A DNA stretch of 15,349 nucleotides, taken from contig CAYMLL010000186.1 of NCBI GenBank assembly GCA_964390645.1, forward strand, positions 1-15,349. The letters run 5' to 3'. Shown here one piece after another: positions 14,530-15,349 of this stretch. The translations under genes and the position numbers were made by a program. Position 1 is the stretch's first letter, and every line of letters begins with the position of its first letter. The notes beneath the pieces are model-generated. The model saw only the letters and a program-made list of their open reading frames with translations, was not told the DNA's origin and searched no databases. Source of the stretch: CAYMLL01 sp964390645. GTDB lineage: Bacteria; Planctomycetota; UBA8108.

Positions 14530-15349
14530 TCAGCTGATCTCGAAAACCCCGACTTCCGGCCTCGCCCCCATGCGCCAGGGGAGGCCGGACGTGCCGACAC
14601 CGCGCAAGACGTAGAGCGAGCTCCCCTCCTCGCCGTAGGCGCCGGCCACGTAGCTGCCGCTGTAGCTCGGCGTGAAGAGCACGATCCCGAACGGCGCGAT
14701 CTGCCCGCCGTGGGTGTGTCCGGAGATCGTCAGGAAGCGCCGGTCCGTCCCGGCAGGCAGTGCGTCGAGGACGATGTCGTGGAAGCCGGGACAGTGCGAC
14801 AGCAGGAGGGTCGGCCCCGCGCTGGTGGCCTCCTCTACAACACGCAGGTCGGGGTCGCCAAGGACCATGTCGTCGACGCCGACAACCCGCAGCCCGGCGA
14901 TCTCGCAGACCTCGTTCACCAGGAGCCGGGCACCCGCCGCCTCGAACTGTCGGCGCAGCACGTCGATGTCGTCGACCGTCTCGTGATCCCAGTTGCCCAG
15001 GGTGGCGATCTTGCCCAGCGGCGCGTCGAGCGCGGAGATCACCTCGTTGATCCCCATCGCGTGCGAGCCCTTGCGGTAGTCCACCGTATCCCCGACGATC
15101 ACGATGAGATCGGGCTTCTCCCCCTGCACCCGCTCGATGAGGTCAAAGTACTTCGAGCGGTTCCCATCGAGGTGCAGGTCAGAGACGGCGACGACACGCA
15201 GCGGATACGGGATTCCGAGACTCACCGCATGGCGAGTGGTCTCGAGGGCCGCCGTCCACGCGGTGTACCCGGCGCCACCGAGCGCCGCGACGCTGAGCCC
15301 ATGGAATCCCAGACGGCACAGGCGCCGTCGCGAGATGCGGGGCGTGCTC
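14530..15349 (-). CDS. Tat-exported YkuE-like metallophosphoesterase (5' end outside window)
   Basis: The frame is open from the stop to the right edge, so the GTG at 15225 is probably internal; it would cut off just before the catalytic domain. The sequence between 15348 and 15226 reads SRRRLCRLGFHGLSVAALGG and a short linker, which is a twin-arginine signal (S-R-R-x-hydrophobic) followed by a hydrophobic segment. The true start lies beyond the window. Metal-binding motifs of calcineurin-like phosphoesterases follow in order: SDLHLD near 15180, VGDTVD near 15090, GNWDHE near 14997 (usual GNHD), SHCPGFHD near 14800, and GHTHGG near 14715. This is the YkuE-like subgroup, which acts on phosphodiesters outside the cytoplasm or at the membrane; some relatives cleave UDP-diacylglucosamine in lipid A synthesis. 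The substrate here is unknown. The gene sits upstream of metG and is probably unrelated in function. Confidence 0.87.
   Translation of the reverse strand, partial: STPRISRRRLCRLGFHGLSVAALGGAGYTAWTAALETTRHAVSLGIPYPLRVVAVSDLHLDGNRSKYFDLIERVQGEKPDLIVIVGDTVDYRKGSHAMGINEVISALDAPLGKIATLGNWDHETVDDIDVLRRQFEAAGARLLVNEVCEIAGLRVVGVDDMVLGDPDLRVVEEATSAGPTLLLSHCPGFHDIVLDALPAGTDRRFLTISGHTHGGQIAPFGIVLFTPSYSGSYVAGAYGEEGSSLYVLRGVGTSGLPWRMGARPEVGVFEIS

Noticed and set aside
13797..14537. A 246-codon + strand frame that looks regular (many Leu/Val/Asp)
   Set aside because: It is the complement of the catalytic core of metG; the hydrophobic look comes from reverse reading of common metG codons.

Overview
This is a GC-rich, gene-dense window that looks like Planctomycetota or a close PVC-group relative. 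The case rests on a DUF7133/TIGR02604-type 'membrane-bound dehydrogenase' beta-propeller/HEAT protein of the Pirellula/Verrucomicrobium type, two secreted formylglycine sulfatases beside it, and squalene-hopene cyclase. No marker gene fixes the taxon, so this is an inference.

Layout. Positions 1-5282 are on the + strand: the 3' part of the PVC-type propeller protein (open at the left edge), then two secreted sulfatases of different subfamilies. They probably form a module for breaking down sulfated glycans outside the cytoplasm. A short perfect hairpin (5293-5308) separates this block from a long - strand block.

The - strand block, read in its own direction from the right edge, runs as follows. 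First is a Tat-type metallophosphoesterase (cut by the right edge), then methionyl-tRNA synthetase (metG). A gene-free region of about 790 bp follows, full of inverted repeats. Next are squalene-hopene cyclase (shc), adenosylhopane nucleosidase/phosphorylase (hpnG) and a small two-helix membrane protein, packed with 1-3 bp gaps. After a second gene-free stretch of about 340 bp come a 4-hydroxyproline 2-epimerase/proline racemase-family enzyme and an FAD-dependent D-amino-acid dehydrogenase, coupled by a GTGA overlap.

Functionally there are three modules. One is sulfated-polymer catabolism (propeller protein plus sulfatases). One is hopanoid synthesis (shc makes the C30 hopene; hpnG acts on the C35 adenosylhopane side-chain intermediate; the small membrane protein is unknown). 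One is trans-4-hydroxyproline or proline use (epimerise to the D-form, then oxidise).

The least explained part is the two gene-free regions. They share a diverged element of about 50-60 bp (7618-7677 and 11858-11919; about 43 of 50 aligned columns identical over the core) in opposite orientations. The shc upstream region also carries two 14-bp perfect palindromes and several sets of alternating, mutually exclusive inverted repeats. These may be operators, a structured leader, or a small dispersed repeat family; the sequence alone does not decide.
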